Part shown: positions 48,899 through 56,400 of the stretch, one piece after another
Layout of the letters: each line of letters opens with the position of its first letter
How positions within the stretch are numbered: position 1 is the stretch's first letter
NCBI RefSeq assembly: GCF_011758745.1
Contig: NZ_JAANOV010000001.1
Span: 5,022,001 to 5,086,000 of the forward strand
Direction of reading: 5' to 3'
Source: Amycolatopsis granulosa
GTDB taxonomy: Bacteria > Actinomycetota > Actinomycetes > Mycobacteriales > Pseudonocardiaceae
DNA length: 64,000 nt
Program-made: the position numbers and the translations under genes
The notes under the pieces: generated by a model
The model's database searches: none
The model's input: the letters and a program-made list of their open reading frames with translations, nothing else
What the model was told of the DNA's origin: nothing

Positions 48899-49332
48899 GT
48901 GCCGCTCGACCCCGACGCGAGCCCGGTTTCCTGCTCTGGCACGTCACGCTGCGGTGGCAGCGGGAGATCACCGCCGCGCTGGCGCCGCTCGGCCTCACGC
49001 ACGTGCAGTTCGTCCTGCTCGCCACCACGTGGTGGATGAACACCCACGGCGAGGTACCCAACCAGCTCACCCTGGCCGGCCGGGCTGGTACCGACGTGAA
49101 GATGGCCTCGCAGGTCCTGCGCAAGCTCGAGGACAAGGACCTGATCCGGCGCGAGGTGGACCGCGCCGACACGCGGGCCAAGCGGCTGCGCACCACCGCA
49201 CGTGGCGCCGAGCTGGCCCGCGAGGCGGTCGAGCGGGTGGAGGGGGTGGACGGGGCGTTCTTCCGGTCCGTGCCCGACACCGGTGCCCTGATCGGGATGC
49301 TGCGCACCCTCGCCGCCGCCGGGCCCGGCTAG
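48899..49332 (+). pseudogene. MarR-family regulator with apparent one-base frameshift
   Basis: From about 48925 the + frame ending at 49332 encodes a MarR-like winged helix (Thr-His-Val-Gln-Phe-Val-Leu-Leu-Ala near the start, Ala-Gly-Arg-Ala-Gly-Thr-Asp-Val-Lys-Met-Ala-Ser recognition region). This frame has no usual start nearby. GTG 48899, with a good GGAGGG site, opens Pro-Leu-Asp-Pro-Asp-Ala-Ser-Pro in another frame. Adding one G at about 48925 would join them. It is either a sequencing error or a real inactivating deletion. Confidence 0.7.
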
Positions 49333-49341
49333 TCTTCGGGC

Positions 49342-50055
49342 ATGTCCGACGAGCGCCTGTACTTCCGCCAGCTGCTGTCCGGCCGCGACTTCGCGGTGGG
49401 CAACCCGGTGGCCAGGCAGATGGCCAACTTCGCCTACCTGATCGGCGACCGGGAGACGCGGGAGGCCGTGATCGTCGACCCGGCCTACGCCGTGGGCGAC
49501 CTGCTGGACGTGCTCGCCGCCGACGACATGCGGCTGGCCGGGGTGCTGGCCACCCACCACCACCCCGACCACGTCGGCGGCACCATGATGGGCTTCACCC
49601 TGGCCGGCCTGCCGGAGCTGCTCGCGCGCGAGAGCGTGCCGGTGCACGTCAACCGCAACGAGACGGACTGGGTCCAGCGGGTCACCGGCGTGTCCGCCAC
49701 CGACCTGACCGGGCACGACCACGACGACGTGGTCGAGGTGGGCGCGATCGCCATCCGGCTGCTGCACACCCCCGGCCACACCCCGGGCAGCCAGTGCTTC
49801 CTGGTCGGCGACCGGCTCGTCGCGGGGGACACGCTGTTCCTCGAGGGGTGTGGCCGTACGGACTTCCCCGGCGGCGACGCCGAGGCGATGTACCACAGCC
49901 TGCGCTGGCTGGCCGGCCTGGCGGGCGACCCGGTGGTCTACCCCGGGCACCAGTACTCGCCCGCCCCGTCGGCGCCGCTGTCGACGGTCAGGGAGAACAA
50001 CTTCGTCTACCGGCCGCGCAACCTCGACGAGTGGAAGACGATGTTCGGCGGTTAG
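49342..50055 (+). CDS. Metallo-beta-lactamase-fold hydrolase (glyoxalase II-like)
   Basis: 237-residue enzyme with Thr-His-His-His-Pro-Asp-His (about residues 71-77), a later His in Pro-Gly-His-Thr-Pro, the bridging Asp in Ala-Gly-Asp-Thr-Leu, and a final Gly-His. These bind two metals, as in glyoxalase II or persulfide dioxygenase. The exact substrate is unknown. TAGTCT (49330-49335) lies six bases before the ATG, so the mRNA may be leaderless. Its stop overlaps the convergent kinase gene. Confidence 0.88.
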   Translation: MSDERLYFRQLLSGRDFAVGNPVARQMANFAYLIGDRETREAVIVDPAYAVGDLLDVLAADDMRLAGVLATHHHPDHVGGTMMGFTLAGLPELLARESVPVHVNRNETDWVQRVTGVSATDLTGHDHDDVVEVGAIAIRLLHTPGHTPGSQCFLVGDRLVAGDTLFLEGCGRTDFPGGDAEAMYHSLRWLAGLAGDPVVYPGHQYSPAPSAPLSTVRENNFVYRPRNLDEWKTMFGG

Positions 50056-51164
50056 AGGAACTCCCGGGCGACCCGCTCGCCGAGCCGGGCCAGCAGCGGA
50101 GCGGGGTCGCTGAGGCAGCGCCGCACGTCGGGCTCGATGTCGGTCAGCGCGTACGCCGCGGTGAAACCCGCCGCCGTCAGCGCGTCCGGTGCCAGCGTGG
50201 TGCGCCCGGCCAGCGCCACCACCGGGATGCCGCGCTCGGCCGCGGCCGCGGCGATGCCGGCCGGGCCCTTGCCGCGCAGGGTCTGCTCGTCCAGCGAACC
50301 CTCGCCGGTGATCACCAGGTCCGCGCCTGGCAGCTTGTCCGCCAGCCCGGTCAGCTCCAGCACCACGTCGATGCCCGGGCGGAAGGACGCGCCGAGCAGC
50401 GCCAGCGCGAACCCGGTGCCCCCGGCCGCCCCGGCACCCGGCACGTTCGCCACGTCGGCGCCGTGCGCCCGCACGACCTCCGCCAGGCGATGCAGCGCGG
50501 ATTCCAGCAGATCGACGTCCTCCGGGGCAGCACCCTTCTGCGGCCCGTACACCGCCGCCGCGCCGTGCTCGCCCAGCAGCGGGTTGTCCACGTCGCTGGC
50601 GACCAGCAGCTCCACGTCCCGCACCCGCGCGTCCAGGCCGTCCAGGTCGACCCGCGCCAGCCGCCGCAGCGCGGCCCCGCCCAGCGGCAGCTCGTCGCCG
50701 TCCTCGTCCAGCAGGCGCGCGCCCAGCGCCCGCAACAGCCCGGTACCGCCGTCGGTGCTCGAACTGCCACCCAGCCCCAGCACCAGCCGGGTCGCGCCGG
50801 CGTCCAGGGCGGCGCGCATCAGCTCGCCGACGCCGAGCGTGGTCGCGGTCAGCGGGGCAGGCTCGTCCAGCAGCGCCAGCCCGGACACCGCCGCCAGCTC
50901 GATCACCGCGGTCCCGCCCCGGCGGGCGTAGCCGGTCCCGACCGGCTCGCCGGCCGGTCCGCTCGCCCGCGCTGGCACGAACTCGAACCCGGCGGCCACG
51001 GCGGCGGCCACCGTCCCGTCGCCGCCGTCGGCGATCGGGCACTCCACCACCTCGGCGTCACCGCGGCCACGGCGGAGCCCGGAAGCGATCGCGGCCGCCA
51101 CCTGGTCGGCGGGCAGGGTGCCCTTGAACTTGTCCGGAGCGACGATCACCCGGGGACGGCTCAC
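50052..51164 (-). CDS. glxK: Glycerate kinase (GlxK type)
   Basis: 370-residue glycerate 2-kinase family enzyme that phosphorylates D-glycerate with ATP. Typical patterns are Ala-Pro-Asp-Lys-Phe-Lys-Gly-Thr (residues 8-15), Pro-Ile-Ala-Asp-Gly-Gly-Asp-Gly-Thr, Gly-Leu-Gly-Gly-Ser-Ser-Ser-Thr-Asp and Thr-Gly-Glu-Gly-Ser-Leu-Asp. The GTG start overlaps the stop of the upstream membrane protein (GTGA). Confidence 0.93.
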   Translation of the reverse strand: MSRPRVIVAPDKFKGTLPADQVAAAIASGLRRGRGDAEVVECPIADGGDGTVAAAVAAGFEFVPARASGPAGEPVGTGYARRGGTAVIELAAVSGLALLDEPAPLTATTLGVGELMRAALDAGATRLVLGLGGSSSTDGGTGLLRALGARLLDEDGDELPLGGAALRRLARVDLDGLDARVRDVELLVASDVDNPLLGEHGAAAVYGPQKGAAPEDVDLLESALHRLAEVVRAHGADVANVPGAGAAGGTGFALALLGASFRPGIDVVLELTGLADKLPGADLVITGEGSLDEQTLRGKGPAGIAAAAAERGIPVVALAGRTTLAPDALTAAGFTAAYALTDIEPDVRRCLSDPAPLLARLGERVAREFL

Positions 51165-51634
51165 ACCTGCGCCCCGTCGCCGTCCGTCGGACCCTGCTTG
51201 ACCCGCAGCAGCAGCAACGCGATCGCGATCGCGACCGCCAGGATGCCCAGCGGTGTCGCGACGGTGGTGCTCACGCCCACCACACCGGGTGCGATCAGCA
51301 ACAACAGTCCGGCCAGGAAGAACAGCAGCACGACGAACGCGCCCTTGCCCGGCCGCGGCAGCGGCGGCGGCTCCGGCGGAACGTAGTGCTCCTCGTCGGA
51401 GGAGCCGGCCGGGTCGTCGCCCAGCACGGTGTCCTCCCAGGGGGTGCCGCCGGTGCGCCAGTTCGCCTCGGCGGCCGGCTTCTCCGGCTCCGCCGGCTTG
51501 TCCGGCTCCGAGCGCGCGGGGGCGCGCTCGGTTTCGACGTCGTCGACCAGGCCGACCCCCTCGGCCCGCAGGTCCGCGACGATCGCCGCGAACGTGGCGT
51601 CGACGTCGTCCGGGTCGGGTACGCGTGAGTTCAT
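51161..51634 (-). CDS. Two-helix membrane protein, function unknown
   Basis: 157-residue protein. The N-terminal 90 residues are acidic and Pro/Glu-rich and probably face the cytoplasm. Two hydrophobic helices at about residues 98-140 follow, then a short tail. No known family is clear. It overlaps both neighbours (ATGA and GTGA), so it is in one operon with the esterase and glycerate kinase. Confidence 0.78.
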   Translation of the reverse strand: MNSRVPDPDDVDATFAAIVADLRAEGVGLVDDVETERAPARSEPDKPAEPEKPAAEANWRTGGTPWEDTVLGDDPAGSSDEEHYVPPEPPPLPRPGKGAFVVLLFFLAGLLLLIAPGVVGVSTTVATPLGILAVAIAIALLLLRVKQGPTDGDGAQV

Positions 51635-52401
51635 CGGGCCCCCACTTGTCCCGGGTCGCGGACCGCTTCCACGAAATCGACACTACGCCGGAAGACGAGT
51701 GGCGCGTCGTGGTCCAGCGTCGCCACGTGAAAACTCTTCTCCAGCACCACTTCCGTCACGTCCCGGCTGCGGACGCCGTCGAGCACGATCCGGGCGTTCT
51801 CCGGCTCCACCACGTGGTCGACGAGCGAGTGCAGCAGCAGAAGCGGCTGCGTCACCTTCGGCAGATCGGCCCGCACGAGCTTCCACAGCCGCGAAAGGCT
51901 CGCCGCCGCCCGCACCGGCACCCGGTCGTAGGCCAGCTCGGTGACGCCCGGCTTGGCGATGTCGTTCGCGACGCCGCGCGACCAGGGCACCACCTTCGAC
52001 AGCACCGGCAACAGCTTGGTGTCCCAGCTCAGCCGGGTCACCGACGGGTTGACCAGCACCAGGCCGGCGACCGCGTCCCCGTGCTGCTGGGCGATCCGCA
52101 GCGCGAGGGTGCCACCCATCGACTGGCCGAACACGAACACCGACGCGCACCGCTCGCGCAGCTCCAGGAACTCGCGCTCGACGGCGCCGTACCACTCGGG
52201 CCAGCCGGTCTTGTTCATCTCCTGCCAGGTCGTACCGTGCCCGGGCAGGCGGGGCAGCCGCACCGTGAAGTCGTGTGCGGCCAGGTGCTCGGCCCAGCCG
52301 CGCAGGCTCTGCGGAGTGCCGGTGAAGCCGTGGCACAGCAACACCCCGACCTCGGCCGAACCGGTGTGCGCGAACGGTTCCGCACCGGCGAGCACAGGCA
52401 T
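51631..52401 (-). CDS. Alpha/beta hydrolase (carboxylesterase/monoacylglycerol lipase type)
   Basis: 256-residue esterase related to Est30 and thermostable monoacylglycerol lipase. It has the oxyanion His-Gly-Phe-Thr-Gly-Thr-Pro (about 24-30), the nucleophile Gly-Gln-Ser-Met-Gly-Gly, and acid/His residues in His-Ser-Leu-Val-Asp-His-Val-Val and Ser-Phe-His-Val-Ala-Thr. ATG 52401 has GGAGG at a distance. It leads the operon with the membrane protein and glycerate kinase. Confidence 0.88.
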   Translation of the reverse strand: MPVLAGAEPFAHTGSAEVGVLLCHGFTGTPQSLRGWAEHLAAHDFTVRLPRLPGHGTTWQEMNKTGWPEWYGAVEREFLELRERCASVFVFGQSMGGTLALRIAQQHGDAVAGLVLVNPSVTRLSWDTKLLPVLSKVVPWSRGVANDIAKPGVTELAYDRVPVRAAASLSRLWKLVRADLPKVTQPLLLLHSLVDHVVEPENARIVLDGVRSRDVTEVVLEKSFHVATLDHDAPLVFRRSVDFVEAVRDPGQVGAR

Positions 52402-52519
52402 GGCATCCGCCCCTTCCTCCCGAACGCGGCCCCATCGTCGCACGCCCGGGCCCGCTCGGGGAGCCGCCCGTGCCCGCCGTCCTCCTGCTGTGACCTCCCG
52501 CCCAGTGCGCAGGCGGCCG

Positions 52520-52548
52520 TTGTGCGGTTGGACGGCGTTTCCTACCCT
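52520..52548 (+). promoter_or_regulatory. Candidate plsC promoter
   Basis: TTGTGC (52520-52525), 17 bases, TACCCT (52543-52548). A GGAGGG ribosome site follows before GTG 52590. Confidence 0.45.
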
Positions 52549-52589
52549 GGACCCGGCAGGGAGTCGGGGCAGGTAGGAGGGCGTGCCGA

Positions 52590-53351
52590 GTGGTGTACCG
52601 GTTGCTGAAGTACGTGCTGCTCGGGCCGTTGCTCAAGCTCCTGTGGCCCACGAAGGTGACCGGGGCGGAGAACGTCCCCGACACCGGCGGCGCCATCCTG
52701 GCCAGCAACCACCTCGCCGTCGCCGACTCGTTCTTCATGCCGCTGCGGGTCAAGCGCCGCGTCACCTTCCCGGCGAAGCAGGAGTACTTCACGGAGAAGG
52801 GGCTCAAGGGCACCCTCAAGAAGTGGTTCTTCACCGGCGCGGGCCAGATCCCGATCGACCGCTCCGGCGGCTCGGCCGCCCAGGCCGCGCTCGACACCGC
52901 GATCCGGCTGCTGCGCGAGGGCAACCTGCTGGGCATCTACCCGGAGGGCACGCGCTCGCCCGACGGCCGCCTGTACAAGGGCAAGACCGGCGTCGCCCGC
53001 GTCGCGCTGGAGGCCGGGGTCCCGGTCATCCCGGTCGCGATGGTCGGCACCGACAAGGTCAACCCGATCGGGTCGAAGATGTGGCGTCCCCGCCGCCTGG
53101 AGATCCGGTTCGGCAGGCCGCTGGACTTCTCGCGGTACGCGGGGCTGTCCGGGGACCGGTTCGTCGAGCGGTCCATCACCGACGAGATCATGTACGCCCT
53201 GATGGAACTGTCCGGCCAGGAGTACGTCGACATCTACGCCGCCAAGGCCAAGGAACTGATGGCTGCGGAGGCCGCCGGGGTGCGCGCCGTGGTGCCCGCG
53301 CAGTCCGGGGCGCCCCAGTCCGACCGGGTACCGGAGACCAGGGCCGGTTGA
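52590..53351 (+). CDS. plsC: 1-acylglycerol-3-phosphate acyltransferase (PlsC; Rv2182c-like)
   Basis: 253-residue acyltransferase that converts lysophosphatidic acid to phosphatidic acid. The catalytic Asn-His-Leu-Ala-Val-Ala-Asp (His-Xaa4-Asp) is at about residues 39-45, and Tyr-Pro-Glu-Gly-Thr-Arg-Ser at about 116. A hydrophobic N-terminus suggests membrane association. This gene resumes the Rv2183c-Rv2178c order on the right side of the accessory region. Confidence 0.92.
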   Translation: MVYRLLKYVLLGPLLKLLWPTKVTGAENVPDTGGAILASNHLAVADSFFMPLRVKRRVTFPAKQEYFTEKGLKGTLKKWFFTGAGQIPIDRSGGSAAQAALDTAIRLLREGNLLGIYPEGTRSPDGRLYKGKTGVARVALEAGVPVIPVAMVGTDKVNPIGSKMWRPRRLEIRFGRPLDFSRYAGLSGDRFVERSITDEIMYALMELSGQEYVDIYAAKAKELMAAEAAGVRAVVPAQSGAPQSDRVPETRAG

Positions 53352-53372
53352 GCGTCTGACTAAGGTGCTCCG

Positions 53373-53873
53373 GTGCGGTTCTTCTACGACACCGAGTTCA
53401 TCGAGGACGGCGTGACGATCGATCTGGTCTCGATCGGTGTCGTGGACGAACGGGGACGCGAGTTCTACGCGGTGTCCACCGACTTCGACCCGGCCAAGGC
53501 CGGCCCCTGGGTGCGGGAGAACGTCCTGCCGAAGCTGCCGTCCCCGGGCGACCAGGCGTGGCGCAGCCGCGCACGGATCCGGGCCGACCTGCTGGAGTTC
53601 TTCGGGCGGCCGCACGGCGGGATCGAGCTGTGGGCCTGGTACGCCGCCTACGACCACGTCGCGCTGGCCCAGCTGTGGGGCACGATGCCCGAACTGCCCC
53701 GCCAGCTGCCCCGCTTCACCCGGGACCTGCGGCAGCGGTGGGAGGACGTCGGCAAACCGAAGCTGCCCCTGCCACCGGCGGACGCGCACGACGCGCTGGC
53801 CGACGCCCGGTTCAACCTGGAGCGGTGGCGGATCATCGACGAGGTGCGGCGGCGCAAGGGTTTCCCGCTCTGA
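53373..53873 (+). CDS. 3'-5' exoribonuclease AS (Rv2179c-like)
   Basis: 166-residue DEDD-type exoribonuclease of the polyadenylate-specific AS group. Asp-Thr-Glu-Phe (residues 6-9) is the first motif, followed by Asp-His-Val and His-Asp-Ala-Leu-Ala-Asp-Ala. These four acids and a His form the metal site. Mycobacterial Rv2179c degrades RNA from the 3' end and has this size. TAAGGT lies six bases before GTG 53373, so the mRNA may be leaderless. Confidence 0.92.
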   Translation: MRFFYDTEFIEDGVTIDLVSIGVVDERGREFYAVSTDFDPAKAGPWVRENVLPKLPSPGDQAWRSRARIRADLLEFFGRPHGGIELWAWYAAYDHVALAQLWGTMPELPRQLPRFTRDLRQRWEDVGKPKLPLPPADAHDALADARFNLERWRIIDEVRRRKGFPL

Positions 53874-53906
53874 GACCGCACGCACCCCGCCGGGGACCCC
53901 GCGGTC
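53874..53906. terminator. Hairpin between exoribonuclease and DAHP synthase genes
   Basis: Arms gaccgc (53874-53879) and gcggtc (53901-53906) enclose an inner CCCC/GGGG stem. It lies between the convergent genes and may act in both directions. Confidence 0.5.
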
Positions 53907-55020
53907 AGCGCCGCGCGGCCACCGCCTCCGCGAGCCGGTCCAGCAGCCCGGCCGTGCTCGGCCAGTCCAGGCAGGCGTCGGTGATGGACTGCCCGTAGGT
54001 CAGGTCCCCGGCGCGCCCCAGCACCAGGTCCTGCCGCCCGGCTTCCAGGAAGCTCTCCAGCATGATCCCGGCGATCCCGCGTTCCCCGGCGGCGATGCGA
54101 TCCGCGATCTCCCCCGCCACCACGCCCTGCCGCACGTGGTCCTTGCCGCTGTTGCCGTGGCTCGCGTCGATGATCACCCGTTCCGGCAGCCCGGCCTTCG
54201 CCTGCCGGGCCAGCGTGCCGGCGACCGTCGCCGCGTCGTAGTTCGGTCCGGCCGAGCCGCCACGCAGGATCACGTGGCAGTCCGGGTTGCCCGCGGTGGT
54301 GAACAGCGCGGCCAGGCCGTCGTCGTTGATCCCGGCGAACACGTGGCTCGCCGCGGCGGCCCGCGTCGCGTCGATCGCCACCTGCACGTCGCCCTCGGTG
54401 GAGTTCTTGATGCCGACCGGCATCGACAGCGCGCTGCACAGCTGCCGGTGCACCTGGCTCGCCGCGGTCCGGGCGCCGATCGAGCCCCAGCTCACCGTGT
54501 CGGCGATGAACTGCGGCGTGATCGGGTCGAGGAACTCGCACCCGACCGGCAGGCCCAGCGCGGAGATGTCGAGCAGCAGTTTGCGCGCCAGGCGCAGCCC
54601 CTTGTTGACCGAGTAGGTGCCGTCCAGGTCCGGGTCGTTGATCAAGCCTTTCCAGCCCAGCGTGGTGCGCGGCTTCTCGAAGTACACGCGCATGATCACG
54701 TGCAGTTCGTCGCGCAGCTCCGTGGTGTGCGCGGCCAGCCGGTGCGCGTAGTCGAGCGCGGCGGCCGGGTCGTGCACCGAGCACGGCCCGACGACGACGA
54801 TCAGCCGGTCGTCCGCGCCGTCGAGGATGTCGACGGTGGCGGCCCGGCCCTGCGCGACCGTCTTGGCGACCGCCGCGTCCACCGGCAGCTCCTGCCGGAG
54901 CAGGGCGGGGGAGATCAGCGGGCTGACGCCGAGCGTGCGCTGGTTGTCGAGGGCCGCGCTGGTGTCCGCGGGGCCTGCGCTGGGCGTCGTTGCGCGGGAG
55001 GTCGTTGCGGGGGGTGTCAT
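53905..55020 (-). CDS. aroG: 3-deoxy-7-phosphoheptulonate synthase, type I (DAHP synthase)
   Basis: 371-residue DAHP synthase that joins phosphoenolpyruvate and erythrose 4-phosphate, the first step to aromatic amino acids. Type I motifs are clear: Gly-Pro-Cys-Ser-Val-His-Asp (about 75), Lys-Pro-Arg-Thr-Thr-Leu-Gly-Trp-Lys-Gly-Leu (about 115) and the Cys-Glu-Phe-Leu-Asp-Pro segment. The first 35 residues are variable. It has a long leader with a small aromatic-rich reading frame, suggesting attenuation. It is the Rv2178c position, where mycobacteria have the unrelated type II enzyme. Confidence 0.95.
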   Translation of the reverse strand: MTPPATTSRATTPSAGPADTSAALDNQRTLGVSPLISPALLRQELPVDAAVAKTVAQGRAATVDILDGADDRLIVVVGPCSVHDPAAALDYAHRLAAHTTELRDELHVIMRVYFEKPRTTLGWKGLINDPDLDGTYSVNKGLRLARKLLLDISALGLPVGCEFLDPITPQFIADTVSWGSIGARTAASQVHRQLCSALSMPVGIKNSTEGDVQVAIDATRAAAASHVFAGINDDGLAALFTTAGNPDCHVILRGGSAGPNYDAATVAGTLARQAKAGLPERVIIDASHGNSGKDHVRQGVVAGEIADRIAAGERGIAGIMLESFLEAGRQDLVLGRAGDLTYGQSITDACLDWPSTAGLLDRLAEAVAARR

Positions 55021-55066
55021 GTGCGGGGGGTGTCCTTTCGGTGCCCGGCCCGCGGGAGTCCCTGAC

Positions 55067-55088
55067 GAGCCGGTCGGTCATCCGGCTC
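55067..55088 (-). promoter_or_regulatory. Hairpin in aroG leader
   Basis: A seven-base-pair stem (gagccgg/ccggctc) with an eight-base loop lies between the leader peptide stop and the aroG start. It may be part of an attenuator or anti-attenuator structure. Competing pairings need computation. Confidence 0.4.
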
Positions 55089-55100
55089 CAGGGTGGAAGG

Positions 55101-55169
55101 TCAGCGCGCAGCGAGGCCGCCGGCTGGCCCACCCAGGGCCGGCCCGCTGAACCAGAAATACCGCTGCAC
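55101..55169 (-). CDS. Aromatic leader peptide upstream of aroG
   Basis: A 22-codon reading frame starting with GTG 55169 and ending in TGA at 55101. Codons 4-7 are Tyr-Phe-Trp-Phe, four aromatic residues in a row; the rest is Gly/Ala/Pro-rich. It lies 80 bases before the DAHP synthase start on the same strand. TAGGGT (55182-55177) ends seven bases before the GTG, so the leader mRNA may be leaderless. Ribosome stalling at these codons when Tyr, Phe or Trp is scarce could raise aroG expression. Such leaders exist in other actinobacteria, but this one is inferred from sequence alone. Confidence 0.7.
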   Translation of the reverse strand: MQRYFWFSGPALGGPAGGLAAR

Positions 55170-55176
55170 GTCGGCC

Positions 55177-55182
55177 ACCCTA
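55177..55182 (-). promoter_or_regulatory. TAGGGT -10 of the aroG leader transcript
   Basis: On the minus strand TAGGGT lies seven bases before GTG 55169. No good -35 at normal spacing is seen. Confidence 0.4.
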
Positions 55183-55196
55183 GCAGCCGACCCGAC

Positions 55197-55214
55197 CCCT
55201 TGACCGATCAAGGG
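55197..55214. repeat. Palindrome between aroG leader and pfk
   Basis: Seven-base arms cccttga/tcaaggg around a four-base centre. It overlaps the TTGACC -35 of the phosphofructokinase gene and lies upstream of the aroG leader. It could bind a regulator acting on both. Confidence 0.4.
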
Positions 55215-55230
55215 TGGCGACCGCTACGCT
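55200..55230 (+). promoter_or_regulatory. Candidate phosphofructokinase promoter
   Basis: TTGACC (55200-55205) and TACGCT (55225-55230) with a 19-base spacer, slightly long. A GGAGG ribosome site follows before ATG 55278. Confidence 0.4.
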
Positions 55231-55277
55231 GGCGGAGGTCAGGTGTGACCAGCACTACTTTTCGGAGGTCTGATCAG

Positions 55278-56303
55278 ATGCGTGTCGGCGTGCTGACCGG
55301 TGGCGGCGACTGCCCCGGGCTCAACGCGGTGATCCGCGCGGTCGTCCGCAAGGGCATCGAGACCCACGGCTGGGAGATCGTGGGCTTCCGCTCCGGCTGG
55401 CGCGGCCCGCTGACCGGGGACAGCCGCCCGCTCGGTCTCGCCGACGTCGAGGAGATCCTCAGCCGCGGCGGCACCATCCTCGGATCCTCGCGCACGAACC
55501 CGTACCGCGAGGAGGGCGGCGTCGAGCGGATCAAGTCCGTGCTGGCCGAGCAGGGCGTGGACGCGCTCGTCGCGATCGGCGGCGAGGACACGCTGGGCGT
55601 GGCGAAGAAGCTCACCGACGACGGCATCGGCGTGGTGGGCGTGCCCAAGACCATCGACAACGACCTCGCCGCCACCGACTACACGTTCGGCTTCGACACC
55701 GCGGTGCACATCGCCACCGAGGCCATCGACCGGCTGCGCACCACCGCCGAGTCGCACTACCGCGCGATGGTCGTCGAGGTCATGGGACGGCACGCGGGCT
55801 GGATCGCGCTGCACGCCGGCCTCGCCGGCGGCGCCAACGTGATCCTCGTGCCGGAGCGGCCGTTCTCCGTCGAGCAGGTCGTCGAGTGGGTCGAGCGGCG
55901 CTTCGAGAAGATGTACGCACCGATCATCGTGGTCGCCGAGGGCGCGGTGCCGGAGGGCGGCGCCGAGGTGCTCAAGACCGGGGCGAAGGACGCGTTCGGG
56001 CACGTCCAGCTCGGTGGGGTGGGCACCTGGCTCGCGGACGAGATCGCGGCCCGCACCGGCAAGGAGTCCCGCGCGGTGGTGCTCGGCCACACCCAGCGCG
56101 GCGGCACCCCGACGGCCTACGACCGGGTGCTCGCCACCCGGTTCGGCCTGCACGCCGTGGACGCGGTCGCCGACGGCGACTTCGGCACGATGGTCGCGTT
56201 GCGCGGCACCGACATCGCGCGGGTCAAGCTCGCCGAGGCGACCGCGGAGCTGAAGACCGTGCCGCCGGAGCGGTACCAGGAGGCCGAGGTCTTCTTCGGC
56301 TGA
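55278..56303 (+). CDS. pfkA: 6-phosphofructokinase, PPi-dependent type by motif
   Basis: 341-residue phosphofructokinase family A enzyme. Nucleotide/phosphate motifs are Gly-Gly-Gly-Asp-Cys-Pro-Gly (residues 8-14) and Gly-Gly-Glu-Asp-Thr (about 95). Pro-Lys-Thr-Ile-Asp-Asn-Asp is the catalytic loop. ATP enzymes have Gly at the positions held here by Asp (Gly-Gly-Glu-Asp) and Lys (Pro-Lys-Thr), whereas PPi enzymes have Asp and Lys. So I predict pyrophosphate as donor, as in Amycolatopsis methanolica. GGAGGTC precedes the ATG at good distance. A strong terminator follows. Confidence 0.93.
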   Translation: MRVGVLTGGGDCPGLNAVIRAVVRKGIETHGWEIVGFRSGWRGPLTGDSRPLGLADVEEILSRGGTILGSSRTNPYREEGGVERIKSVLAEQGVDALVAIGGEDTLGVAKKLTDDGIGVVGVPKTIDNDLAATDYTFGFDTAVHIATEAIDRLRTTAESHYRAMVVEVMGRHAGWIALHAGLAGGANVILVPERPFSVEQVVEWVERRFEKMYAPIIVVAEGAVPEGGAEVLKTGAKDAFGHVQLGGVGTWLADEIAARTGKESRAVVLGHTQRGGTPTAYDRVLATRFGLHAVDAVADGDFGTMVALRGTDIARVKLAEATAELKTVPPERYQEAEVFFG

Positions 56304-56332
56304 TCCAGCGGATCAGCCCGGCATACCGACCT

Positions 56333-56370
56333 GGGGCGCGACGGTTTCCGCCGTCGCGCCCCCGGTTTTT
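56333..56370 (+). terminator. Intrinsic terminator after pfkA
   Basis: A 12-base-pair GC-rich stem (56333-56344 and 56351-56362) with a six-base loop is followed after three bases by a run of five T. The most canonical terminator in the window. Confidence 0.9.
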
Positions 56371-56400
56371 CGCCGCCTCGCCCGCGCCTATCGTGGCGCG

